From Thinopyrum elongatum (taxonomy: Eukaryota; Streptophyta; Magnoliopsida; Poales; Poaceae), in assembly GCA_011799875.1 (NCBI GenBank), contig CM022303.1, positions 217,774,255 to 217,838,254 of the forward strand: DNA of 64,000 nt, written 5' to 3'. A program made the position numbers and the translations under genes. This document shows positions 1-10,607 of the stretch, piece after piece. A model generated the notes under the pieces. The model was not told the DNA's origin. It did not search any database and saw nothing but the letters and a program-made list of their open reading frames with translations. The first letter of the stretch is position 1, and each line of letters starts with the position of its first letter.

Positions 1-1171
1 CTCTCTCAGCTTGACCATTAGATTGGGGGTGAGCCACCGACGATACATCAAGCCGGATATGCTCACGTTGACAAAATTCTTTCATAGCACCCTTGGAGAG
101 ATTAGTGCCATTGTCTGTTACAATGCTGTGTGGAAAGCCAAAATGGAAGATCACCTTCTTCATGAATTGAACCACCGTTGCTGCATCACACTTACTGACT
201 GGCTCTGCCTCTACCCACTTAGTGAATTTATCAACTGCCACCAAGAGGTGGGTCTTCTTATCCTTGGACCTCTTAAAAGGTCCAACCATATCAAGCCCCC
301 AAACTGCAAATGGCCAAGTGATTGGAATCATTCTCAACTCCTGAGCCGGAACAAGAGCTCGACGTAAAAACTTCTGACAACCATCACATTTTTTGACCAA
401 GTCCTCAGCATCAGCATGAGCCGTCAGCCAATAAAAACCGTGACAAAAAGCCTTGGCTACAAGAGATTTAGAGCCGGCGTGATGACCACAATCTCCTTCA
501 TGGACCTCACGCAGAATCTCACAGCCTTCTTCAGGAGAAACACAATGCTGAAACGCCCCGGTAACACTGCAATGATGCAGCTCTCCATTGACAATTGTCA
601 TTGACTTGGACTGCCGGGTTATTTGCCTGGCCAAGGTTTCATCCTCAGGTAACTCGCCCCAGGTCATATATGCCAAATATGGAACTGTCCAATCAGGAAT
701 AACATGAAGAGCCGCCACCAACTGAGCTTCCGGGTCAGGAATAGCCAAATCCCCCTCTGTAGGTAACTTGACCGACGGGTTATGCAAAACGTCAAGAAAG
801 ACATTAGGTGGCACCGGTTTACGTTGAGAACCCAACCGGCTTAAGGCATCAGCCGCTTCATTTTTCCTCCGATCAACATGCTCAACTTGATAACCCTTGA
901 AGTGACCAGCAATAACATCCACCTCTCGTCGATAAGCCGCCATGAGGGGATCCTTAGAATCCCAAGTACCAGAGACTTGTTGAGCCACCAAATCTGAGTC
1001 ACCAAAGCACCTTACCCGGCTTAAGTTCATCTCCTTAGCCATCCGAAGACCGTGGAGCAAGGCCTCATATTCAGCTGCATTGTTAGTACAAGGGAACATC
1101 AAACGAAGAACATAACAAAATTTATCACCTCGAGGGGAAGCAAGCACAACTCCAGCCCCTGAGCCCTCCAA
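1..1171 (-). CDS. pol: E1 pol C-terminal part: second RNase H and integrase (partial)
   Basis: The minus frame is open from just after the TAA at 1172-1174 to the window edge, so the protein is cut and has no visible end. The first part (about 1170-700) is an archaeal-type RNase H-like domain with motifs such as NNAAEYEAL, GDSDLV and ADALSRL. About 510-375 encodes an HHCC zinc-binding segment (HEGDCGHHAG through CDGCQKF). Then follows the integrase catalytic core, with WGLD, AVDKFTKWVEA (about 235-205) and TDNGTNLSKG (about 125-95) carrying the first two acidic residues. Integrase would insert the element cDNA into host DNA. The third acidic residue and any C-terminal domain lie outside the window. 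Confidence 0.85.
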   Translation of the reverse strand, partial: MEGSGAGVVLASPRGDKFCYVLRLMFPCTNNAAEYEALLHGLRMAKEMNLSRVRCFGDSDLVAQQVSGTWDSKDPLMAAYRREVDVIAGHFKGYQVEHVDRRKNEAADALSRLGSQRKPVPPNVFLDVLHNPSVKLPTEGDLAIPDPEAQLVAALHVIPDWTVPYLAYMTWGELPEDETLARQITRQSKSMTIVNGELHHCSVTGAFQHCVSPEEGCEILREVHEGDCGHHAGSKSLVAKAFCHGFYWLTAHADAEDLVKKCDGCQKFLRRALVPAQELRMIPITWPFAVWGLDMVGPFKRSKDKKTHLLVAVDKFTKWVEAEPVSKCDAATVVQFMKKVIFHFGFPHSIVTDNGTNLSKGAMKEFCQREHIRLDVSSVAHPQSNGQAER

Positions 1172-2635
1172 TTACCTGGACCCATCAAAGTGAATAGTCC
1201 AATACGTGTTATTTGGTTTTTCCTCAGGCATCTGCAGCTCTGTCCAGTCATTGATGAAATCCACCAGTGCTTGAGACTTGATGGCCGTGCGAGGCATATA
1301 CTTCAAACCATGAGGCCCAAGTTCAATGGCCCATTTGGCAACCCGGCCTGTTGCTTCCCTATTTTGTATGATATCTCCTAAAGGAGCAGAGCTAACCACA
1401 GTAATGGGGTGACCCTGAAAATATTGCTTGAGCTTCCGGCTTGCCATGAAAACCCCATATACAAGCTTCTGCCAATGTGGGTATCACTGCTTGGACTCAA
1501 TAAGCACTTTGCTGATATAATAAACCGGCCGTTGAACCAGATATTCCTTGCCTGCCTCTTTCCTTTCAACCACAATAGCCACACTGACAGCCCGGCTATT
1601 AGCAGCCACATATAACAATAGCGGCTCCTTATCAACGGGCGCAGCTAGGACCGGCGGCTCAGCCAGCTGCTTCTTAAGTGCCTCAAATGCCTCATTAGCA
1701 GCGTCACTCCAGACGAAGTCATCTGTCTTTTTCATCATCTGATACAAAGGGATGGCCTTCTCATCGAGGCGGCTTATGAACCGACTTAGTGCCGCAATAC
1801 GACCCGCCAGACGTTGAACATCATTGATACACGCCGGTTTAGCCAGAGAAGTAACGGCTTTGATCTTCTCTGGATTAGCTTCAATGCCCCTGTTAGACAC
1901 CAGAAAGCCCAAAAGCTTGCCCACCGGTACACCAAAAACACACTTGGCCGGATTAAGCATCATCTTATAAACTCGGAGATTATCAAAGGTTCCCTTCAAG
2001 TCGTCTATCAACGTCTCCTTCTTTCTGGATTTCACCACAATATCATCCACATAAGCATGAACATTGCGTCCAATCTGATTATGAAGACAATTCTGCACAC
2101 ATCGCTGGTAAGTCGCCTGGGCACTGTTGAGCCCAAAAGGCATAGACACATAGCAGAAGGCTCCAAAGGGAGTTATGAAAGCTGTCTTCTCCTGGTCCTT
2201 AACTGCCATCTTGATCTGATGATAACCAGAATAAGCATCCAAAAAACTCAAACGCTCACAACCCGCCGTAGCATCAATAATCTGATCAATACGAGGGAGA
2301 GCAAAAGGATCAGCCGGACAAGCCTTGTTTAAATCCATGTAGTCCACACACATGCGCCAAGTGTCGTTCTTCTTAAGTACCAGCACCGGGTTAGCCAACC
2401 ACTCAGGATGAAAAAATTCAACAATAAACCCGGCCGCCAAGAGCCAGGCTACCTCCTCACCAATGGCCTTACGCCTTTCTTCATTGAAACGACGAAGAAA
2501 CTGCTTGACCGGTTTAAACTTGGGATCAATATTGAGAGTGTGCTCAGCGAGTTCCCTCGGTACACCTGGCATGTCAGAAGGTTTCCATGCAAAGATGTCC
2601 CGGTTCTCACGAATGAACTCGATGAGTGCGCTTTC
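1172..2635 (-). CDS. pol: E1 pol: reverse transcriptase and RNase H, with internal stop
   Basis: Continues in the gag frame after the TAG at 2636-2638. RT motifs in order: MPGVPRELAEH at the start, DYMDLNKACPADPFALPRID, FLDAYSGYHQI, FGLNSAQATYQR and the catalytic box AYVDDIVVKS near 2050. The connection and RNase H follow (LAGRIAALSRFISR, then LLLYVAANSRAVSVAIV). TGA at 1484-1486 interrupts the frame just before the YPHWQKL/MASRKLKQYF segment, and TAA at 1172-1174 ends it after HFDGSR. Both can be explained by one C-to-T change (CGA to TGA, CAA to TAA). The product would copy element RNA into cDNA; as it stands this copy cannot make a full polyprotein without readthrough. Confidence 0.88.
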
Positions 2636-3433
2636 CTATTTCGGATCCATATTAGCACTGATGCTGAACTGCTTGGATGAATCGCCAGGAACAAAATCAA
2701 CCATCTTAGTGTCATCTGCTAATTTAAACTTCAAAACCAGATCATGCTCTGTAGTTGGCTTTTTCAAAGACGTCATATCCGCCGGATCAACATTGTCCTT
2801 GTAAAATTTTAACTCCTCCGTTGCACAAACCGACCCAGCATAAGCCGCATCACCCTCTTCACATTCCAAGGCTATCCTTCGGCTCCCATGTACTGTGATG
2901 GTCCCCTTGTAACCCGGCATCTTGAGCTGCAGATAAACATAACAAGGCCGTGCCATGAACTTGGCATAAGCCGGCCGTCCAAACAGAGCATCATACGGGC
3001 TGTGAATTTTGACTACTTCAAAGGTCAATGTCTCTGACCTAGAGTCATGATCATCTCCAAAGGCAACTTCCAGAGCTATCTTACCAACAGGGTACGCCGA
3101 CTTACCAGGCACCACACCATGGAAAACTGTATTCGACGGTTTAAGATTTTTATCTGTCAACCCCATGCGATGGAAAGTTTCGTAATAAAGGATATTGATG
3201 CTGCTTCCTCCGTCCATGAGTACCTTGGTAAACTTATACCCTCCAACCTGGGGTGCAACCACCAATGCAAGGTGACCCGGATTATCAACCCGGGGCGGGT
3301 GATCTTCCCGACTCCACACGATGGGCTGCTCAGACCAGCGCAAGTAACGGGGAACCGCCGGTTCAACGGCGTTCACTGCCCTTTTGTGAAGCTTCTGATC
3401 CCGTTTGCATAAATTTGTGGTGAAGACGTGGTA
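2636..3433 (-). CDS. pol: E1 retroviral-type aspartic protease
   Basis: Open frame between TAG at 3434-3436 (end of gag) and TAG at 2636-2638. The active-site region reads LMDGGSSINILYYETF (near 3215), the DGG variant of the D-T/S-G triad usual in plant Gypsy proteases. LFGRPAYAKFMA fits the second conserved block of the fold. The first part (VPRYLRWSEQPIVW) is the linker from Gag. The expected job is to cut the Gag-Pol precursor inside the particle. There is no separate start codon need, because the segment is in frame with gag; translation would need suppression of the TAG or the ancestral codon. Confidence 0.85.
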   Translation of the reverse strand, partial: YHVFTTNLCKRDQKLHKRAVNAVEPAVPRYLRWSEQPIVWSREDHPPRVDNPGHLALVVAPQVGGYKFTKVLMDGGSSINILYYETFHRMGLTDKNLKPSNTVFHGVVPGKSAYPVGKIALEVAFGDDHDSRSETLTFEVVKIHSPYDALFGRPAYAKFMARPCYVYLQLKMPGYKGTITVHGSRRIALECEEGDAAYAGSVCATEELKFYKDNVDPADMTSLKKPTTEHDLVLKFKLADDTKMVDFVPGDSSKQFSISANMDPK

Positions 3434-5962
3434 CTACCCACTATTCAACTGCTTTGGGTTACTTTGATACCCAGATTGCCGCTGCTGATTCCCCTGACCT
3501 GACTGTTGATGGTAGCCACCCTGATTGCCTTGATTGCCCTGATTACCTTGGAATCCAGAACTAGAACCGCCACCGCCGTAACCCGGCCCATGAGAACCGG
3601 ACCCTGAACCACCACCCGGTCCATGATTGTCTTGAAAAAGATTGGAATTTTTATACTCCTTCATGATGTAGCAATCCTTCCAGAGGTGGCCAGACGGTCT
3701 TTCTCGCGTCCCATGCCTTGGGCAGGGCTGATTTAGGATCTGCTCAAGATTAAAGCCTGACCCTCCAGCCCGTGGGGGCGGTTTACCTTTACGACGCTGG
3801 CCGTTATTCTGTGCGTTGGTGTTAGCCACAAAGTCCAAACTATTATCAGCTTTGCGCTTACCATTGCCTCCCTGATTCGCCAGATTATGCTGCTGTCCTC
3901 TGGTGCTGCTGCTCTTCTTTCCCTTTCCTGACTTGTCATCATCAGACTCGGGGTCCTTGGTACCATCAGAGTCAGCGTACTTAACCAGAGCCGTCATTAG
4001 CTCTCCCATGTCATTGCAATGGCGCTTGAGCCGACCCAACTTCTGCTTAAGAGGCGTAAACCGGCAATTCTTCTCCAACATTATGACCGCTGAACCGGCA
4101 TTTATGCGATCTGATGAATGTAAGATGGTCGAAACCCGGCGCACCCAATGGGTTGTGGACTCACCCTCTTCTTGGACACAGGCATCCAGATCCACAATTG
4201 ACATAGGCTGCTTGCACGTATCTTTGAAATTCTGGATAAACCGGGCCTTTAACTCAGCCCATGACCCAATGGAGTTGGCAGGGAGCCCCTTCAACCAAGT
4301 GCGAGCCGTTCCATCCAACATCAGGGGGAAATATTTAGCACATGCCGCATCGCTAACATCTAGCAATTCCATGGCCATCTCATAACTCTCGATCCATGCT
4401 TCAGGAGGTAAATCGGCTGTATAGTTAGGCACCTTGCGAGGGCCCTTAAAATCCTTGGGCAGACGCTCATTATGTATGGCCGGCACTAAACATGGCACGC
4501 CCAAATTCCTAAAGGTTACACCTGGCTCCACTGAAGTTGTCGGACGAACCGGAGAAGGTTGACGGGCCGCATATTGTGCCGCCAGCTCGGCCTCTCGACG
4601 TGCTCTACCTTGATCCACCATGTTCTGAGCATTAGCACCAGCGCCCGCCGGGTTATGTCCACGAGGCTGGTTATGGTTCCGCCCACTACTTGACACAGCT
4701 GGTTCATCAATATGCCTACTGTAACTCCGGCTTGGGCGAGGGGTGGAATGAATCCGGCTTCGACTATAAGAATAAGCCTGCTGCTGAACCAATGCTGTCT
4801 GAAGGAGCTCTCTAGCCCTCCGCATCTCAACCACCGTTGGAGACTCGCCTTCCACCGGGATTGCTGCCAATCGTGACACCGCAGCGATCATGTTATCCAA
4901 AGGGTTAGAGTAATGACCCAGTGGTGTTGGCATGTGCTGCGGCGGGATATTGTTCTGACGAGGTGGATCCATTGTGCGTGGCTGAACCGGCGCTCCCGTC
5001 CCAGGCGCTTCAACCCGGTCCGCCACTGGTGGGTTACTGGTTCCTGCTCCTGGCGTGTTAAAGAGGTTCCTCGCCTCATAAACCGGTGGCAGGCAAGATT
5101 GATGCCTCCTCCTCATGACTTCGTTTGAAGCTTTCTGATCTAGCATGAGCCGGTAAGACTCCGACTGAATCCGCTGCGCCTGGGCATCCAACGTAACCCG
5201 CTCCGCAGCCATCCTAGCATCTTCAGCTGCCAGGTTTTCCTTAGCTTGAGCTATCCGATCTCGCAATTTCACGACTTCCGCGTTATGCTGATCTTGATTA
5301 TCTGGGTTAACCTCCGTCGTCAACAGTATTGCCAAGGCGTCTAGTAAACCGAACAAGACTTGAGCCGGCGGGCGCGCAGGGCCTCCTGCCCCGGCTGCCG
5401 TCGCCGCTGCTGACCCGGAAATCAATGCCGCTGCAGTTGAAGAGTGCTGCACTGGCTGCGTACCGGCCATGAAGATTGCAACCCGGTTCGGCGGCTCGTA
5501 GGGGTCCGGAATACTATCGCCATCGGAACAGCCCCCAAGCCGACCGTCTTGCAGTCGGTACAATGACTCGGTTTCACCGGTGGATGACTCGCCATCAGAA
5601 TAGACAACTGTCTCACCGTCAGATACTGATTTATCCTCAGATCCCGCACCATTGATGAATCCCACGAAGGCACGACTCATGGCGGGCTGACCTCGGGCGG
5701 GTTTTGCACGCTGAGCCGTCTCGATGATGTCGGTGCAGGTGTCCGGCTCAGGGCCCGTTTCGCCGATCTTGCCAATGAAGACGTGAATTCCACCAAAGGG
5801 GACCCGGTACCTGTACTAAATTGAGCCGGCCTCGGGGCCCCAGCCTTCGTCGTCGATGTAGAGCTTGCCGCGACAACTCTTGGTCATCCGGCCCACAGCG
5901 TATCCCTTGATCCCTTCGAAGTTGCCCTTCAAGAACTCGAAACCACCGTGCGCTGGCCCCAT
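3434..5962 (-). CDS. gag: E1 Gag polyprotein, with in-frame TAG near the N terminus
   Basis: The long open part is 5680-3434 (748 residues, starting MSRAFVGF). The same frame is open upstream to an ATG at 5962-5960 with MGPAHGGFEFLKG, broken only by TAG at 5816-5818, so I extend the gene to 5962. The N-terminal half is acidic and low-complexity. The retrotransposon gag domain lies around residues 425-570 of the long ORF (PPEAWIESYEMAMELL, ARTWLKGLP, SWAELKARFIQNF). A zinc-knuckle-like motif (CPRHGTRERP through HLWKDC) is near residue 655. The C-terminal tail is rich in Gly, Gln and Asn. Gag would form the particle that packages element RNA. It ends in TAG at 3434-3436, in frame with the protease. 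Confidence 0.85.
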
Positions 5963-5973
5963 GGTGGGCGCCA
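5956..5973 (-). other. E1 primer binding site
   Basis: Two bases after the LTR end the minus strand reads TGGCGCCCACCATGGGGC, starting with TGG as expected for pairing with a tRNA 3' CCA end. I cannot assign the tRNA with confidence. The likely gag ATG (5962-5960) lies inside this site. Confidence 0.7.
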
Positions 5974-5975
5974 AC

Positions 5976-6515
5976 TGTCGTGGAATAGTCACGGCAGATG
6001 TCCTAGTGTGAGGACTTAGTCGTGGAGCCATCGCAATGAGGTTAGTTTAAAGGGGTTAATCAGGACAAAGGACACGGGGAGTTTTATACTGGTTCGACCC
6101 CTTGCGGTGAAGGTGAAGGCCTAATCCAGTTTAAGGTGGTATTGCTAGGGTTTCGATGACCAGGGAGCGAATACGCTTAACCTGACTCTCGATCTGTTGT
6201 CTCCTCCTCTAAACCGCCGCCGGGTCGTCCCTTTATATACACAGGTTGACGCCCGGCGGTTCACAGAATCCCGGCCGGCTCATAAACGTGTCCGGCTCGG
6301 TATCCGCTCTTTCCTATCTTACAATACAAGTCATATACTTATGGCGGTTTACATCTATGGGCCCTAACTCACCTTTGGGCTTTGGGCCTTCTTATTAAGT
6401 CTCCTTGGTAAGTCGCCATCTTCTATGTCTTCATGGGCTTCGATACAGGTAAATCACTATGAGCATAACCCGGCCCCTTCTGGGCGGTTTATACTCAATA
6501 GTTATATCCCCAACA
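5976..6515 (-). repeat. E1 5' LTR
   Basis: 540 bp. On the minus strand it begins TGTTGGGGATATAAC and ends CCACGACA, the canonical TG...CA ends. A primer binding site follows directly. A TATA-like box lies at 6232-6239. The partner LTR is outside the window. Confidence 0.85.
6232..6239 (-). promoter_or_regulatory. E1 LTR TATA box
   Basis: TATATAAA followed by GGG on the minus strand, about 255 bp from the 3' end of the LTR. Placement suits the start of the genomic transcript; no start site can be seen directly. Confidence 0.55.
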
Positions 6516-7544
6516 CTATCGGATAATAATCCAGCAATAGGTCTGATGGACCGCAAAGAATCTGATGTGGGTATCGATGTTCAACCAGAAGAAGAAATAA
6601 TATGAAGGCATCGGATTATAGAAATATCTGGATAATTTTAAAGCTTAATCACAAAGGAATTATGATTTCCAATACGAAGGATCAAAAGCAAAAGCTCTAA
6701 TCAAGGATGGATAAGTTTAATAAACTTAGGGGTACATTCGACGATAACTTGATTGGTCAAGAACCAACTCATGTTCAAAATGACGTCTGAGCCAGAAGGA
6801 TGAATTCCAGGATTTGACTGAGGATTGTGAGCCTTCGCAACATATTGAATCAAGGGACTCAAAATGGAAATGACAAGGGATGTCAATGAAGATTACTATA
6901 CATATGGATTTAACCATAACGCAAGCAGGCAAGAATTTCAAGAGCATCAGGCTGCTGAGGATTTTTGGGAGCTTAGATAGTATTTCAATATATCTAGTGA
7001 ATCATATGAACAACTAGTAATGAACAATTCCTTGATAAGTGTGAAGAATTATTCGAAGGGGTACTCATGTGGCAAGGAACTGCAAGGCAGCAGGCACAAT
7101 GGATTCTCGAAATATCAGAAAGTATTACAAGGTATCTTGTAATAACAAGAGCAATTGGAAACCAAGGTATGGACGGCAAGTGTATGTACCTATCCATAGG
7201 GATATTCGGTGGTAGGGAATTGCAATGGCTAAGGGCACAAGGGTCTCAGGAAAACATCAAAGAGTATCTTCAGAATCTTCTGATGAAGTAGGCGATCATC
7301 TGGAATGAGGGGCTCTCCGGGAGGAAGTGGTCACGTGATCCTAGAGTTAGAGTTAGTAAAATCTATAACCTAAAGAGAAGAGAGATCGAAATCCCAGAGT
7401 AAAGATGAGGAATAAAAGTACCTAATACCACCCATTTGTGATGTGGGGCCCGTAAGCCACACAATCAATGTTAGTAAAAGTTTTTCAAGGACTAGACTCA
7501 ACTTCGGCCAAGGAGTTGGAAAGGGAGCTACCTACAGGCAATTG
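6516..7544 (-). other. E2 internal leader region, no recognisable gene
   Basis: About 1 kb directly downstream of the E2 primer binding site. Six-frame reading gives only short frames with no gag or other known motif. It may be 5' untranslated leader or part of a non-autonomous element. The stretch is AT-richer than the neighbouring E1. Confidence 0.5.
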
Positions 7545-7556
7545 GCTCTGATACCA
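7545..7556 (-). other. E2 primer binding site (initiator tRNA-Met type)
   Basis: Minus strand reads TGGTATCAGAGC, the standard complement to the 3' end of plant initiator tRNA-Met, five bases after the LTR end. Confidence 0.85.
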
Positions 7557-7561
7557 ACTTG

Positions 7562-8351
7562 TGACACCCCCGATTCAATCGTACACTAATCATACACACA
7601 AATGTGTACGATCAAGATCAGGGACTCACGGAAAGATATCAAAACACAACTCTAAACAAAATTTAAGTCATACAAGCTTTATATTACAAGCCAGGGGCCT
7701 CGAGGGCTCGAATACATCAGCTCGAATACAAACGAGTCAGCGGAAGCAACAATATCTGAGTACAGACATAAGTTAAACAAGTTTGCCTTAAGAAGGCTAG
7801 CACAAAAACAATAACGATCGAAAAAGGCAAGGCCTCCTGCCTGGGAGCCTCCTAACTACTCTTGGTCGTCAGCGGCCTCCATGTAGTAGTAGGCACCCTC
7901 GGGGTAGTACAAATCGTCGGTGGTGGCATCTGGCTCTTGGGATCCGTCATCTGATCGCAGCAATCAGGTATAGGGGAAAAGAGGTAGCAAAGCAACCGTG
8001 AGTACTCATCCAAAGTACTCGCAAGACTGATATCAGATCTATACTAAGTATGCATCGGTATCAAAGGAATGGGCTTTATCTTTGGACTGAACTGCAGAAA
8101 TGCCAGAATAGAGAGAAGGCCTAGCCTATCGAAAACTATCACCTTGAAGCATCTTGTAGCATTTAGAAGAGTAAAGAATAGCTTATTATAATTAGCAATA
8201 ATGTTGTAACATCAGCGCCCAGAGATCCTTTCTCGACACCCTGCGGGAAAGCAATCCCAGAGCCATCATATCCATTTATCATCTCCAGTATCCAGTTCTA
8301 GTTGTATAGATCGTGATACAACTCCAAGTCATCCTGTTACCATGGACACGG
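7562..8351 (-). repeat. E2 LTR, first piece
   Basis: On the minus strand this is the 3' end of the LTR, closing GGGGGTGTCA before the primer binding site. It runs to the E3 insertion. The last five bases (8347-8351, CACGG) are the target duplication repeated at 25294-25298. Confidence 0.7.
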
Positions 8352-9297
8352 TGTCGGGGTACACAAACAGGGGTGTTTATTCCCCCTAACTTGTGCACTG
8401 ACGAAGATCCTCCACCCCGGCAGCCAAGGCTCGATGAAGGAATGGCTACCTCAAGCATACAAAGCAAGGCCAAGCCAGCGAAGCCGCTCTTCGTAAGAAC
8501 AAGGAGCGCATAAGAAGAAGAAGACATCAAGACTCCACTTTGGGTAGGCCTCCCTTGTCGAGCAGGAGAGCTCGGCCAGGTCGAGACTGCCCCGGAAGCA
8601 AATCCAGGTTAACCCCAGCAGGCCTTCCAGGGTCGTCAAGACCAAAAATGCCGCCAGGACACCACCGCTCCACTGCACAGCGACGCAAGTCACTTATCGG
8701 TGTGGTGTCGATCCCGCAAGTGGTTAAGTGGCTTCCACTAAGCACGTGGCAGCATGTTGGAAGACAAATCACACCCATTTGACACCCGTCCAGAGGCGTG
8801 TCAAGATAGTGAGCAGAAGATGATTAAGCGGCACGGTAGGCTTGTCGGGCTTCACCCTCAGCATGACACCTAGCAGTGCATTTAATGCACTTTGTCCTAA
8901 CTGCTAGAGTTAGGTATGATAGCACTGTTAGATATCTAATCATAGGATAATGACTGTTTTACCACTATGGTTACCCCTTGAGCTATAAAAGGAGGTCCAA
9001 GGCTACCTAGAAAGGGATTGGACATTCGGTCCTTTGCACACTTGTACGCGCGTAGCAGCTCTCCCCGAGGCCACCTTGCCGGGCTTGATCGCTGCGTGTT
9101 CATTGTGTTCCTCCATCCAATCCACCAAAGCAGGAGTAGGGTTTTACGCTTCACAGCGGCCCGAACCTGGGTAAAAATCACCAGAGTCCCATCGTCGTGC
9201 TGCATCATGGCCTCCGCTCTTTGTGCAACGTGATCTCCCCCTTGCCGAACCACAAAGGGGCCGGTGGCCCCATAAGTGATCATGTTCTCCCACGACA
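8352..9297 (+). repeat. E3 5' LTR
   Basis: 946 bp, begins TGTCGGGGTACAC and ends TCCCACGACA. TATA box at 8984-8990. The 3' LTR totals 928 bp without its insertion, mainly because it lacks an 18-bp piece near 8640-8660. In the first 197 bp I count about 10-11 differences by eye. Confidence 0.9.
8984..8990 (+). promoter_or_regulatory. E3 LTR TATA box
   Basis: TATAAAA in the context GAGCTATAAAAGGAGG. The same box occurs in the 3' LTR at 24980-24986 and in a very similar surrounding in the E7 LTRs. Confidence 0.65.
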
Positions 9298-9301
9298 TCT
9301 T

Positions 9302-9319
9302 TGGTGCGCCAGGTAGGCG
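9302..9319 (+). other. E3 primer binding site
   Basis: TGGTGCGCCAGGTAGGCG starts four bases after the LTR. E7 has TGGCGCGCCAGGTAGGGG at the matching place, which links the two elements. The tRNA was not identified. Confidence 0.65.
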
Positions 9320-10607
9320 GAATCACTTGCGCGAACCCGAGGTTGTGAACAGCATGTCGATCTCCATCATCGCCATCTTCGTCACGAACGAAGAAGAGAA
9401 GCAATGCTTCTCCTTAGCCACCTCCTTCCGAAACCCCATCGCACATCTCCGCCAACAGCAACGGCGGCGGCGAGCGCGTGCGACTTAGGCGCTACGAGTG
9501 GCATGGCTAGGTGTGGATAACATAGCCGCCGCGCCACCCGCAGTCAGAAGGCAGGGCAGGCCGGACAACGGCGCCAGCCTAATCACAGTCCTTGATCGAG
9601 CACACTTGATCCCAAGCGGTGCCGCTCGGTATGGTGGGCCAAAAACGGTGCATACTTGGCCTCCCTTCCCTCCTCCCTCGCCAATGATCTGGATGCATAG
9701 TGGTGATGCCACCGGCGTCGATAAGTTCACATGAAGCTTGGTCATGTATTTGTCCTGCTAAGGATAAATCATAAGCTGAATGTTAGAGTGAATCCGTCGG
9801 TTGTCACCCCCGGCAAGCAATCCACGGCAGGCCCTCGCGTGCCAGCGTGCCAATCGCGCCGGCCGCTGACGGGTCATTGGGAACCAGGGAGGGGAGGGTG
9901 GAACCAGTTCTCCTCGCTTCTCGAGATTTTTTCCTCAATTACAAATGTTTACGTTGACCCCTTTGGCTCGTGCCAAGGGTGAACATGTGACTAATGAACC
10001 TCCGAGTTCCTCCGTTTGGTCCCTTCCCGTTTTCCCCTCTTTCCAGGGCAAAAGTGGAAGTGTGTGCATGATTACGCCGGAAGACACGAAAAGGAGAGAT
10101 AGCCACGGGATGAGAATGCGCTTAATCAAGATATTCCCCCACCGGCCGGGGGGGGGGGGATATGAACAAAAGCTAAGCTGGCGTGTTTAAGAATTTTATT
10201 CCAAGTTCACATATGCTATCCCTTGGTCAACCAAGGTTTCGTATGGCAAGTCTCCCGCGTGATGGAACCTTACCAAGTTTGTCTGCACCCTTGCTTTGTT
10301 TCGAGCCACGCTCAACGAAGCAGGTGGCTACGTCAAATGTTGAAAAAGAAAACCCCACCGGCAGCGTGTCCTTGCCAGCTGAATGCTAAGGACCCGCTCC
10401 TCAAAGCAATCGCGGCAACATGATGTTGGTAGGCAAAAAAAATGTCCAAAGCAACTAGCTATACGAATACCAGCGAGGAAACGAAGAGGGTGGCATACAC
10501 GTGCACATAAATACCTGTTCAACGAGCATTAAAACAAAAATAGTGCAGAACCTAATACGGGATACATATTGTGTCTTAAGTACAGGGCGCACAGCAGCAA
10601 GAATGGC
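9320..10607 (+). other. E3 internal region without recognisable coding
   Basis: The first about 170 bp look like a leader reaching into a former gag start (ATG at 9355 with a few codons), then the frame is lost. The rest has only short frames with no conserved motif. A run of 12 G lies at 10148-10159. This is where gag-pol would be in a complete element, so the loss is by deletion or replacement rather than by point mutation. Confidence 0.5.

Larger units (their letters stand above)
1..6515 (-). mobile_element. E1: Tat-like Gypsy retrotransposon, truncated by the window edge
   Basis: On the minus strand the order is 5' LTR (5976-6515), primer binding site, gag, protease, reverse transcriptase, RNase H, a second RNase H-like domain and integrase, running off the left edge. 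RT before integrase marks Gypsy. The extra RNase H between RT/RNase H and integrase is the hallmark of the Tat lineage. All coding segments are in the same frame and are separated only by stops at 5816, 3434, 2636, 1484 and 1172, so this is one gag-pol frame with point lesions. The 3' LTR is outside the window, so the target duplication cannot be checked; the 5 bp next to the visible LTR are CTATC (6516-6520). Confidence 0.9.

Noticed and set aside
10148..10159. Run of 12 G as a possible second polypurine tract of E3
   Set aside because: It lies far from the LTR, in a region without other signals; a slippage run or assembly artefact is as likely.
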